Below are positions 9,394 to 16,870 of a stretch of DNA of 64,000 nt, piece after piece. This stretch comes from Sphingomonas hengshuiensis (GTDB taxonomy: Bacteria > Pseudomonadota > Alphaproteobacteria > Sphingomonadales > Sphingomonadaceae), in assembly GCF_000935025.1 (NCBI RefSeq), contig NZ_CP010836.1, positions 682,001-746,000 on the forward strand. Direction: 5' to 3'. The notes beneath the pieces were generated by a model that was given only the letters and a program-made list of their open reading frames with translations, was not told where the DNA came from and made no database searches. How positions within the stretch are numbered: position 1 is the first letter of the stretch; the number at the start of each line of letters is the position of its first letter. Made by a program: the position numbers and the translations under genes.

Positions 9394-9551
9394 GGGCGGG
9401 TAAAATACCAGGTCATAGTCCCATGCAAGCGGCCTTTCCAATCCTCACCGGCGAGGGAGCGACGAAGGCGCCGGAGGGGGAGGACGCACGAACGCAGAGA
9501 TGTGCTTCCGCCCCCACCGTCAGGCTGCGCCCGCCACCTACCTGGCGGGTG

Positions 9552-9658
9552 AGGGCAATCGCATATGACAAAAACCGAGTCATCCTGACGAAAGTCAGGA
9601 TCCATTCGGTGCTCGCTATGGGCTTTTGAGGCGAGCGGAGCGGCTGAATGGATCCCCC
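9552..9658. repeat. Left half of composite intergenic palindrome, split by IS30
   Basis: Contains AGGGCAATCGCATATG (9552-9567), then GTCATCCTGACG and GGATCCATTC...GAATGGATCC. The outer 16 bases recur inverted with one mismatch at 10755-10770, on the far side of the IS30 element. Without the element the two halves would form one REP-like palindrome of about 170 bases. Confidence 0.7.
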
Positions 9659-10707
9659 GGACTCACGGAACAAGTGCACCACCTGCTAAGGTGATTGCGC
9701 GATGGGACGACATTACAGGCAGCTCAGCCTCGACGAGCGGATCGAGATATGCCGCCTTCATGAAGGCGGTATATCTTGCCGACAGATTGCCACCGCGATC
9801 GGGCGTGATCACACGACGGTCGGTCGGGAACTCAGGCGCAATAGCAAGCCGACCAAGGTCTGGCCCGGCGGCTATGCGCCCGGGCGTGCCCATAGGCTCG
9901 CGATCAGACGACGACGATGGGACTGCCGTTTCAAGCTGGCGCGCCAGCCGGACCTGCGAGATATCGTGAAGAACGGCCTTGCGATGGGATGCTCTCCCGA
10001 ACAGATCGCCGGCCGACTGGCGCTTGAGCACGGTCGCACCATGGTCAGCCACGAGTCAATCTATCGATACGTCTATCATCGCTCGGCCCAGAAGGACTAC
10101 TGGCACCGCCTTCTGCCCCGCTGCAAGGCAAGGCGCGGCCGCTATGGCCGCCAGGGCGGAAGCCCGGCCAGCTTCATCAAACAGCGCAGGCCGATCGGCG
10201 AACGCCCCCTCGAAGCCCGGGATCGCGCACAGCCGGGCCATTGGGAAGCCGACTATATGCTGTTCGCCCGATATGGGCACAATGTCCTCGTCCTGCACGA
10301 GCGCCACACACGCTACACCATCCTCGACAAGCCACCCCACCGCAGAGCCGAGCTGACCGCACGCCGGATCACCCGCAGACTGCGCCATATCCCCCAGGAT
10401 CTGCGCAGGACCATCAGCTTCGACAACGGCACCGAGTTCGCCGAACATCACCGCCTTCACGACAGCCTCGGCATCCAGACCTTCTTCTGCGATGTCCGAG
10501 CCCCATGGCAAAAGGGCGGTGTCGAAAACACCATCGGCCGACTGCGCCGAAGCCTGCCTCGCAAAACCGACCTCGACACCGTCAGCCACAGACAACTCCG
10601 TGCCTGTGCCGACCGGCTCAACAACATCCCCAGAAAATGCCTTGGCTTCCTCACACCCGCCGAGGCATTCTCCAAAATCTCAACCGGTGCACTTCAACCG
10701 TGAGTCC
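9659..10707 (+). mobile_element. IS30-family insertion sequence, 1049 bp
   Basis: Imperfect 22-bp terminal inverted repeats begin GGACTCACGG and end AAGTGCACC (9659-9680 and 10686-10707, 19 of 22 matching). They enclose one intact transposase gene. No clear 2-3 bp target duplication abuts the ends, although ATCCC occurs a few bases outside each. The element splits an intergenic palindrome. Confidence 0.92.
9702..10703 (+). CDS. IS30-family transposase
   Basis: 333 residues. An N-terminal helix-turn-helix (YRQLSLDERIEICRLHEGGI, then GRDHTTVGRELRRN) is followed by an integrase-type DDE core: first Asp in HWEADYM, second in ISFDNGTEF, Glu in PWQKGGVENTIGRLRRSLPR. All three acidic residues and the full length are present, so the enzyme should be active. 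The right inverted repeat overlaps its last codons, as is usual in compact IS30 elements. Confidence 0.95.
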   Translation: MGRHYRQLSLDERIEICRLHEGGISCRQIATAIGRDHTTVGRELRRNSKPTKVWPGGYAPGRAHRLAIRRRRWDCRFKLARQPDLRDIVKNGLAMGCSPEQIAGRLALEHGRTMVSHESIYRYVYHRSAQKDYWHRLLPRCKARRGRYGRQGGSPASFIKQRRPIGERPLEARDRAQPGHWEADYMLFARYGHNVLVLHERHTRYTILDKPPHRRAELTARRITRRLRHIPQDLRRTISFDNGTEFAEHHRLHDSLGIQTFFCDVRAPWQKGGVENTIGRLRRSLPRKTDLDTVSHRQLRACADRLNNIPRKCLGFLTPAEAFSKISTGALQP

Positions 10708-10770
10708 ACATCCCAGCCTGCGCTGGGATGACGGCGTGTGTGTTTGCCCGACGCCATATGCGATAGCCCT
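10708..10770. repeat. Right half of composite intergenic palindrome
   Basis: Contains ATCCCAGCCTGCGCTGGGAT, which is itself a hairpin, and ends with CATATGCGATAGCCCT (10755-10770), the inverse of 9552-9567. See the left half. The remaining 130 bases to the next gene show nothing else recognised. Confidence 0.65.
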
Positions 10771-10903
10771 GTCCTGGCGGGTGAGGATCGCGCAAGGACA
10801 GCTCGCGCCCATAATCGGACGTTCGTGCCGCTCCCTTGCGTGGCCTGAAACCTGCCAGTTGTTGAGCAGGCTAGCTCACTGGGCAAGACGATCACTCACG
10901 CGC

Positions 10904-11401
10904 TTACCAGCCCTGCCCCCCGGTCACGCCCGATAGAAGCGCTTCCGTGGCAGCACATGGGGGGCCTGAAAGCGTTCGGCCTGTCACGTGCAATGATAGA
11001 GGGGCATTCGGCATTGTGTCCCGCTGCATCCTCAACTCGACTATGTGGAAGCTAGTGGCAAAGCCACCCCGATAGTACCAGACTATTGTCTTATCTTTGA
11101 ATACATAGCCGCGGACAAACTGGCGATGCGGTAAACCTCTCGACGAATCATCCGTCACGTCGAAGGGAATGAAAGGTTCTCCGACGTCTGCAACGTCTAA
11201 TTTCAATCTGCGAAACTCAGCCGCTACATCTGGAAGATCACGCAGCGAGGTGACGGTGCGGGCGGGCTGCGAGAGAACGCAACTTGCGGGAACTGGTTGG
11301 CTGGGAGTTGTCGCTACCGTTTGAGCATCTGCGACTTGATAACCTAAGCTCAAACTGCACGCTAACGTCAGGACGGACACTTTTCTCTGTGGCACAGGCA
11401 T
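10904..11401 (-). CDS. Secreted protein of unknown function, orphan family member 1
   Basis: 165 residues with a probable signal peptide (about 1-26, ending ADAQ). No known family was recognised. The C-terminal half contains LPHRQFVRGYVFKDKTIVWY, YRGG, and a paired Cys region PPCAATEALLSGV. The same layout recurs in the gene at 62134 (LPSRRFIRAY, VVWYVRGG, LCTATKAIVAGV), so the two look like distant paralogues. It lies beside the IS30 element and may be a recent neighbour rather than an operon member. Confidence 0.65.
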   Translation of the reverse strand: MPVPQRKVSVLTLACSLSLGYQVADAQTVATTPSQPVPASCVLSQPARTVTSLRDLPDVAAEFRRLKLDVADVGEPFIPFDVTDDSSRGLPHRQFVRGYVFKDKTIVWYYRGGFATSFHIVELRMQRDTMPNAPLSLHVTGRTLSGPPCAATEALLSGVTGGQGW

Positions 11402-11906
11402 CTCCGCTCACACCCATCAATGACGAGCTGCAAGGCTGGGCAGCTGACATGTCCATTTGCTAGCAGCGACCGCTACTGAGGGTAGATAGAAAATAGCGTT
11501 TCGTCCGCTTTCCACCAATTCCGGGCACTCGCGGCGAGCTTCGCCCGTACCGTCCGACGCACCGGCCGCCCCCTTGCAATCGCGGCAATGTTCCCCATAT
11601 GTACCGAACTTGTCACCTTCCGGCGACCGCTCTTTGATCCCGTTAGTTACCCCCTCACGTGCACGAAGCGGCGCGCCTCGCGGGCTCGACTCATGTTCGG
11701 CTGGCGGTTCCCGCCAACGCTCCACGAGCCTAAACTTCCTCAACTTCGCATCCCCTCGCCGGCCCGTGGCGAGGCCTGCCGAAAGACGCGCATACGCCTA
11801 AACTTCCTAAACTTCGCTCGGTGGCCACCACCCCGGCGCGGTGGTTCTGCACCACTATCCGCCCGTCGGCCCCTCGCTCGAAAGCGGTCGCCTGTGGCTC
11901 CCAGCC
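11402..11906. repeat. Gene-free region with a 22-bp direct repeat
   Basis: About 500 bases with no convincing gene. Two copies of GCCTAAACTTCC(T)(C/A)AACTTCGC occur at 11728-11749 and 11796-11817, 21 of 22 matching and 68 bases apart. Short open frames here have no ribosome-binding site and unprotein-like composition. Confidence 0.55.
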
Positions 11907-12599
11907 CTAGATCAGACCCTGACCGCGCAGGCTGCTATGCCCCTGCGCGCCGATAATAACATGGTCGTGGACGACGATCCCCAGCCGCTTGCCCGCCTCC
12001 GCGATGCTGCGCGTGATCTCTATGTCGGCGCGGCTGGGGGATGGGTCGCCCGAGGGGTGGTTGTGGACGAGGATCAGCGCCGCCGAGCCGAGATCGATCG
12101 CGCGGCGGATGACTTCGCGGACATAGACTGCGGCCTGATCGATCGAGCCCTCGCTCATCAGCTCGTCGCGGACCAGCATGTTGCGCGAATTGAGGTGGAG
12201 GACGCGGAAGCGCTCGATCGTGTGGTGCGCCATGTCGGCGCGGAGGTAATCGAGCAGCGCCTGCCAGTTCGCCAGCACGGGCCGCTCCGCCACCTGTGCG
12301 CGGAGCAGGCGGAGTGCGGCGGCGTGTGCGGTCTTGAGCGCCGCTGCGCTGGTCTCGCCCATGCCGGGGACGCGGGCGAGGGCGGCGGCGTCGGCGGTGA
12401 GCAGTCCTGCGATCCCGCCGAATTCGTGGAGCAGCGCCTTGGCCAGCGGCTTGGTATCGCGGCGGGGAATCGCCAGCGCGAGAAGATATTCGATCAGCTC
12501 GTGATCGAGCAACGCATCGGGTCCGCCCTCGAATAGCCTCTGGCGCAGCCGCGCGCGATGTCCGGCACTATCGGGCGCTGGGGCGGGTTCGGTGGCCAT
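11907..12599 (-). CDS. radC: RadC-like JAB/MPN-domain protein
   Basis: 230 residues. An N-terminal helix-hairpin-helix segment (LARVPGMGETSAAAL, about 85-100) precedes a JAMM metalloprotease-like domain with HNHPSGDPSPSRADIEIT (about 175-192), which keeps the H-x-H...S...D ligands. RadC proteins were named for DNA repair, but their enzymatic role is unsettled. The start MATEPAPAP is chosen because upstream codons are Arg-rich and not conserved-looking. Divergent from the ATP synthase operon. Confidence 0.9.
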   Translation of the reverse strand: MATEPAPAPDSAGHRARLRQRLFEGGPDALLDHELIEYLLALAIPRRDTKPLAKALLHEFGGIAGLLTADAAALARVPGMGETSAAALKTAHAAALRLLRAQVAERPVLANWQALLDYLRADMAHHTIERFRVLHLNSRNMLVRDELMSEGSIDQAAVYVREVIRRAIDLGSAALILVHNHPSGDPSPSRADIEITRSIAEAGKRLGIVVHDHVIIGAQGHSSLRGQGLI

Positions 12600-12767
12600 G
12601 GCGGCGACTATAGCAGCGTTTCGGCGCGCGTCATGCCGTGCAGCACGTGCGATGTGTCGCAACGGTTGACTCGGACCCAACCCCTTCCTAAACGGCCCCT
12701 GCCTTGGCGGGCTCGCCCTTAGGCACATGCGCTAGGCCCTGCCGGTAACGGCGATCGGGAGGAGCAC

Positions 12768-13085
12768 ATGGCCGAAAACGAGCCCGGACTGGAACCCCTC
12801 CAAGAGGATGCCCGCATCACTTCGCTCGACGAGCGGCTGAAGCGGGCAAAATCGGAAGAGGCGGTCAGGAACGGCGCCGCGGAGAGCAAGGGCGATTCAA
12901 GCTACGCCCTGGGCAACCGCGTGCTCGCCGAACTGATCGGTAGCATGGTTGGAGGAGCAGTGATCGGCGGAACGCTCGATTGGCTGCTGGGTACCTCCCC
13001 CTGGCTCCTGCTTGTGCTGCTGTTCCTCGGAATTGCCAGCGCGTTCAGGAACATCATTCGGATTTCGAACCAGCGCTCGAAGTGA
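12768..13085 (+). CDS. atpI: F0F1 ATP synthase assembly protein AtpI/AtpZ
   Basis: 105 residues. A charged N-terminal half is followed by two transmembrane helices (about 50-70 and 75-95) separated by the short turn DWLLGTSPW. This is the usual first gene of the alphaproteobacterial F0 operon, thought to help c-ring assembly or magnesium supply. The ribosome-binding site is GGGAGGAG. The next gene, atpB, begins 39 bases later. Confidence 0.9.
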   Translation: MAENEPGLEPLQEDARITSLDERLKRAKSEEAVRNGAAESKGDSSYALGNRVLAELIGSMVGGAVIGGTLDWLLGTSPWLLLVLLFLGIASAFRNIIRISNQRSK

Positions 13086-13124
13086 CCTTCGGGCGCTTTG
13101 GCTAAATGAGGCGGGCAAACAAGC

Positions 13125-13907
13125 GTGGCGGCTGAATCAGGCAAGATCGACCCGATGCACCAGTTCGAAGTGCAGACGATCTGGGACGGCTTTTCCATTG
13201 CCGGTCACCAGATTGCCTTCACGAACTCGGCATTGTGGATGTGCGTCGCTGCGGTGGCGCTGTGGGCCTTCATGCTGATGGGCATGAAGCGTCAGGTCGT
13301 GCCGACGCGCGGCCAGATGCTGGTCGAGAATTTCGTCAGCTTCATCGATTCGATGCTGGCCGCGAATATCGGCAAGGAAGGGCGCAAATACCTGCCCTAT
13401 ATCTTCTCGCTGTTCATGTTCATCCTGTTCGCCAATGTGATCGGGCTGCTCCCCTTCGGGCTTGTGGGCATCCACCCGTTCACCTTCACCAGTCACTTTT
13501 CGGTGACCGGCGTGCTGGCGATCATGAGCTTCTCGATCGTGCTGATCGTCGGCTTCTGGAAGCATGGGCTGCACTTCTTCTCGCTGTTCGTGCCGCACGG
13601 TACGCCGATGTGGCTGATCTGGCTGATCCCGGCGATCGAGTTCGTCAGCTTCATGGTCCGCCCCTTCTCGCTGGGCCTGCGACTGTTCGTGGCGATGATC
13701 GCGGGACACATCCTGTTGAAGGTGCTGGCCGGCTTCGTGATCAACGCGGGCAATGCGGGCATCATCCCCGGCCTTGGCGTCGGCATCCCCAGCTTCGCGC
13801 TGATGATCGGCATCTCCGCGCTGGAGATCCTGGTCGCGGGCATCCAGGCCTATGTCTTTGCACTGCTGACGTCGCTGTACATCAACGACGCCGAGCATCT
13901 GCACTAA
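13125..13907 (+). CDS. atpB: ATP synthase F0 subunit a
   Basis: 260 residues from a GTG start (MAAESGKIDPMHQFEV), the form seen in related bacteria; an internal ATG 10 codons later is an alternative. It carries the proton half-channels. The essential Arg lies in RPFSLGLRLFVAMIAGHIL (about residues 180-198), and GIQAYVFALLTSLYI forms the last helix. Five or six membrane helices are evident. Second gene of the F0 operon. Confidence 0.97.
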   Translation: MAAESGKIDPMHQFEVQTIWDGFSIAGHQIAFTNSALWMCVAAVALWAFMLMGMKRQVVPTRGQMLVENFVSFIDSMLAANIGKEGRKYLPYIFSLFMFILFANVIGLLPFGLVGIHPFTFTSHFSVTGVLAIMSFSIVLIVGFWKHGLHFFSLFVPHGTPMWLIWLIPAIEFVSFMVRPFSLGLRLFVAMIAGHILLKVLAGFVINAGNAGIIPGLGVGIPSFALMIGISALEILVAGIQAYVFALLTSLYINDAEHLH

Positions 13908-13952
13908 GCTTTTTCCAACCCAACCAACGATTACGAAGCAGGAGTTTTTGAA

Positions 13953-14180
13953 ATGGACGCAGAAGCAGCAAAGCTGATCGGTGCAGGTCTGGCCGCCATC
14001 GGCGCCGGCATGGCCGCCATCGGCGTGGGCAACGTGTTCGGTTCGTTCCTCGAGGGCGCGCTGCGCAATCCGGGTGCGGCCGATGGCCAGCAGGGCCGCC
14101 TGTTCATCGGCTTCGCGGCCGCCGAGCTTCTCGGCCTGCTCGCGTTCGTCGTGGCGATGATCCTCATCTTCGTCGCCTAA
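13953..14180 (+). CDS. atpE: ATP synthase F0 subunit c
   Basis: 75 residues, two helices joined by the polar loop [12 protein letters not shown]. The proton-carrying carboxylate is Glu58 in [12 protein letters not shown]. The first helix has the Gly/Ala packing motif [17 protein letters not shown]. The start follows an AGCAGGAG ribosome-binding site. It forms the rotating c-ring. Confidence 0.98.
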   Translation: MDAEAAKLIGAGLAAIGAGMAAIGVGNVFGSFLEGALRNPGAADGQQGRLFIGFAAAELLGLLAFVVAMILIFVA

Positions 14181-14232
14181 CAGTTCCGATCCGGGCGGGA
14201 CGCGTTCCCGCCCGCATCCGGATGGGAAAACA

Positions 14233-14724
14233 ATGCCTCAGATCTCCCAGCTAGCCGAAACCTTCGCGTCGCAGCTCTTCTGGCTGCTCGTGACGTTCGG
14301 CCTCGTCTTCTTCGTCATCGGCAAGGGCATGCTGCCCAAGGTCATGTCGACGATCGACCAGCGCGACCAGTCGGTCGCGGGTGACCTCGCGGCTGCCGAA
14401 GCCGCGCGTACCGCCGCCGACCAGGCGGAGGAGAACTGGCGCATCCAGGAAAATGCGGCGCGCGAAGCCGCCCAGCAGCGTGTCGCCGAGGCGCGCGCCA
14501 AGGGTGTCGCCGCCGCCGAACAGACGCTGGCCGCGGGCAACGCCGCCAGCGACGCCAAGATCGCCGCCGCCGAGGCGCAGATCGCCGGTGCGACCAGCGC
14601 CGCGATGGCGGAAATCGAAGACGTGGCGGCGGACGCCGCACGCGACATCGTCGCCCGCCTGTCGGGTGCCGAAGTCACCACGGCAGAGGCCCAGCAGGCA
14701 GTGAAGGCAGCGCTCAATGGCTGA
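14233..14724 (+). CDS. atpG: ATP synthase F0 subunit b'
   Basis: 163 residues. One N-terminal transmembrane helix (about 14-34, FWLLVTFGLVFFVIGKGMLP) is followed by a long Ala/Glu-rich helical stalk. It is the shorter of the two b-type genes and occupies the b' position found in alphaproteobacteria and phototrophs. It forms the peripheral stator with subunit b. Its stop overlaps the atpF start by 8 bases. Confidence 0.93.
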   Translation: MPQISQLAETFASQLFWLLVTFGLVFFVIGKGMLPKVMSTIDQRDQSVAGDLAAAEAARTAADQAEENWRIQENAAREAAQQRVAEARAKGVAAAEQTLAAGNAASDAKIAAAEAQIAGATSAAMAEIEDVAADAARDIVARLSGAEVTTAEAQQAVKAALNG

Positions 14725-15364
14725 GGCACAACAGGCGACCGGTTCGGAACTGGTTGCACAGAACCTGCACGAAGCGGAACATGGCGAAGGCATGCCGCTG
14801 CGCGAAACCGGCGAACATGCCGTGACCGCCGCAGAGGGCGGCGTCGGCCCGACCGGCGCGCACCATCCCGATCCCTCGATCTTCGGGCTCGACGCGACGG
14901 TGTGGGTGTCGATCGCGATGACCGCGTTCCTCCTGATCCTGTTGTGGAAGAAGGTCCCGGCGCTCGTCACCCGCGGGCTCGACAACCAGATCGCGGCGAT
15001 CCGCACCCGGCTGGAGGAAGCCAAGCAACTTCGCGCCGAGGCCGAGGCACTGCGCGACGAATATGCGCGCAAGATCGCCGGTGCCGAGAGCGAGGCGCAG
15101 GCCATGCTCGCGCATGCCGATGAAGAGGCGAAGGCGGTGCTCGCCAAGGCCGAGTCCGACGCGCAGGAACTGACCGTGCGCCGCGCGCGCATGGCCGAGG
15201 ACAAGATCGCCGCCGCCGAGCGCGCCGCGATCCAGGCCGTCCGCGCCAAGGCCGCCGATGCGGCGACCAAGGCCGCAGCCTCGATCATCGCCGCCAAGCA
15301 TGGGGCCGAGGCCGATCGCGGGCTGATCGACGCGACCATCGCGGGGCTGGGCCGCCCGAACTGA
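14717..15364 (+). CDS. atpF: ATP synthase F0 subunit b
   Basis: 215 residues. A polar N-terminal extension of about 55 residues precedes a transmembrane helix (VWVSIAMTAFLLILLWKKVP) and a long charged coiled-coil stalk (about 90-205). The extension is longer than in the classical 156-residue b subunit. Last gene of the F0 operon; no F1 genes follow, as expected for alphaproteobacteria, where F1 is encoded elsewhere. Confidence 0.93.
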   Translation: MAEAQQATGSELVAQNLHEAEHGEGMPLRETGEHAVTAAEGGVGPTGAHHPDPSIFGLDATVWVSIAMTAFLLILLWKKVPALVTRGLDNQIAAIRTRLEEAKQLRAEAEALRDEYARKIAGAESEAQAMLAHADEEAKAVLAKAESDAQELTVRRARMAEDKIAAAERAAIQAVRAKAADAATKAAASIIAAKHGAEADRGLIDATIAGLGRPN

Positions 15365-15397
15365 GCCTGTGCCGCCGGGTTCGCCCCGGCGCGCGAT

Positions 15398-15437
15398 AAA
15401 AAAGCCGCTCCCCGGTTCGTCCGGGGGCGGCTTTTTT
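15398..15437. terminator. Strong terminator of the F0 operon
   Basis: A stem of about 11-12 bp (GCCGCTCCCCGG / CCGGGGGCGGC) with loop TTCGT is flanked by six As and six Ts, so it can work in both directions. It lies 34 bases after atpF. Confidence 0.95.
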
Positions 15438-15491
15438 GCTTTTGGCCAAGGGTTTGCGGTACGGGGGCGGGATCATGGTGCAGGACCCCCA

Positions 15492-15698
15492 ATGAACGCC
15501 GATTCCGACACTCGCTGGCTCCGCATCGCGGGGTTCGTCACGCTGGCGCTCGCGGCGCTGGTGGCGCTCTATGCCTGGCACGAGGCGGGCGAGGCGAAGC
15601 GCACCCGCGAGGATGTCCGCACCCGCGCCGACGAGACGATGGCGCGGATCGAAGCCGAAGCGCGGCGGATGGAGAATGCGGCGGGGGCGTCGGAGTAG
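15492..15698 (+). CDS. Small single-span membrane protein
   Basis: 68 residues starting MNADSDTRWLRIAGFVTLAL. One transmembrane helix (about 11-30) is followed by a charged helical tail likely to form a coiled coil. No family recognised. Protein-like composition and its place after a terminator support a real gene, but the ribosome-binding site is weak. Confidence 0.5.
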   Translation: MNADSDTRWLRIAGFVTLALAALVALYAWHEAGEAKRTREDVRTRADETMARIEAEARRMENAAGASE

Positions 15699-15708
15699 CG
15701 ATGAAAAT

Positions 15709-15860
15709 CCTCCCCGGAACGGGGAGGGGGACCGCGCCCATAGGGCGTGGTGGAGGGCGCCGCGCAGACGGCGGGGTCGCTTGCGGCACGCGGGTCCCGC
15801 GCCTGGCGGCGCGGCCCCTCCACCATGCTGCGCATGGTCCCCCTCCCCGTTCCGGGGAGG
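15709..15860. repeat. Long palindromic repeat, copy 1
   Basis: About 150 bases bounded by CCTCCCCGGAACGGGGAGG at the left and its near inverse CCTCCCCGTTCCGGGGAGG at the right, with an inner GGGACCGCGCCC...GGTGGAGGG arm. It fills the gap before the methyltransferase-like gene together with copy 2. Confidence 0.8.
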
Positions 15861-15878
15861 AGTTGCGTTTTCCTTATT

Positions 15879-16034
15879 CCTCCCCGTGCGCAGCTCGGGG
15901 AGGGGGACCGCGCCCGCAGGGCGTGGTGGAGGGGCCGCCGCGTAGACGGCGGGGTCGCTTGCGGCAGGCGAGTCCCGCGCCTGTGGCGCGGCCCCTCCAC
16001 CGGCTTCGCCGGTCCCCCTCCCCGTTCCGGGGAG
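15879..16034. repeat. Long palindromic repeat, copy 2
   Basis: A second copy of the preceding element in the same orientation, sharing the TGGTGGAGGG, GACGGCGGGGTCGCTTGCGG and GTCCCGCGCCTG blocks. The two copies form a tandem pair 18 bases apart. Confidence 0.8.
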
Positions 16035-16042
16035 GAATTGGG

Positions 16043-16774
16043 TTACGGCTTGCGGAAGCGGTAGACGAACTGGTCGGTTTTGCCGCGGATTTCGGGGGCG
16101 AAGACGTTGGCGGTGTGGGGGTCGGCGGGGTTGGCGAGGACCGGGAGCGCGGCTTCGAATTTGAAGCCCGCCGATTCGATCTCGGCCCGCGCCTTGGCCG
16201 GATCGATGCGGTGGAGCGTGTTGGGCGCGTCGGCAGTGCCGACCGCCGCGACATGATCCGCGACCAGCAGCACCCCGCCGGGCTTGAGCGCGTCGTACAG
16301 CCGCTTCGCGCTCACCTTGCTGAAATCGGGCGTCGTGAAGCGCGGCGAGTGGAGGTCGTGCCAATTCTCGAAGGTCAGGATCGCGTCGAGCGGCTCGGCG
16401 AAGGCGACGTCGGCGGCGGGGGTCTGGACGATCGTGACGTTCGGATAGACGGCCGAGAGCGGGGCGTCGCCGGGCTTGGGCGGGCGGGCGAATTCGGCGG
16501 GCTGGAATCCGTGGACATGCCCCTTCGGACCGACCGCGACCGCGAGGATTCGCGTCCAATAGCCGCCGCCCATGAAGTAATCGCCGACCTTTGCGCCGGG
16601 CTCCACCCCGACAAAGGCGAGGATTTCGGCGGGGTGGCGGGCGGCGTCGCGGTCCTTGTCGGCCTGTGGCCGCGCGGGATCGGCGAGCGCGGTGGCGACG
16701 CTGGGCGCGGTCTGCGCGAGGACGGGGGTGGCGAACGCCACGCAGGCGGCAGCGGCGGCGAACAATGGTTTCAT
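16043..16774 (-). CDS. Exported SAM-methyltransferase-like protein
   Basis: 243 residues. A clear signal peptide (MKPLFAAAAACVAFATPVLA) is followed by a Rossmann-type methyltransferase fold: glycine-rich motif I in GAKVGDYFMGGGYWTRILA (about 60-78), motif II near HVHGFQPAEF, and LKPGGVLLVADHVA (about 165-178). The fold predicts S-adenosylmethionine binding, yet the signal peptide would send it to the periplasm, where that cofactor is not expected. The substrate is unknown. It is preceded by a divergent gap to uvrC. Confidence 0.8.
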   Translation of the reverse strand: MKPLFAAAAACVAFATPVLAQTAPSVATALADPARPQADKDRDAARHPAEILAFVGVEPGAKVGDYFMGGGYWTRILAVAVGPKGHVHGFQPAEFARPPKPGDAPLSAVYPNVTIVQTPAADVAFAEPLDAILTFENWHDLHSPRFTTPDFSKVSAKRLYDALKPGGVLLVADHVAAVGTADAPNTLHRIDPAKARAEIESAGFKFEAALPVLANPADPHTANVFAPEIRGKTDQFVYRFRKP

Positions 16775-16870
16775 GGCGATTCTCTCCCTGTTATCGCGCG
16801 ACTATGCGCCGGTTCGTTGACGGTGCAAGTTGCCGCGGGTGCGCCGCGCGCCTAAATCGCTCCCCAGATC

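Noticed and set aside
9654..10714. ATCCC near both ends of the IS30 element as a target duplication
   Set aside because: It does not abut the inverted repeats and is longer than the 2-3 bp usual for this family.
11417..11743. Possible 108-codon gene next to the secreted orphan
   Set aside because: No ribosome-binding site, odd composition and no family resemblance.
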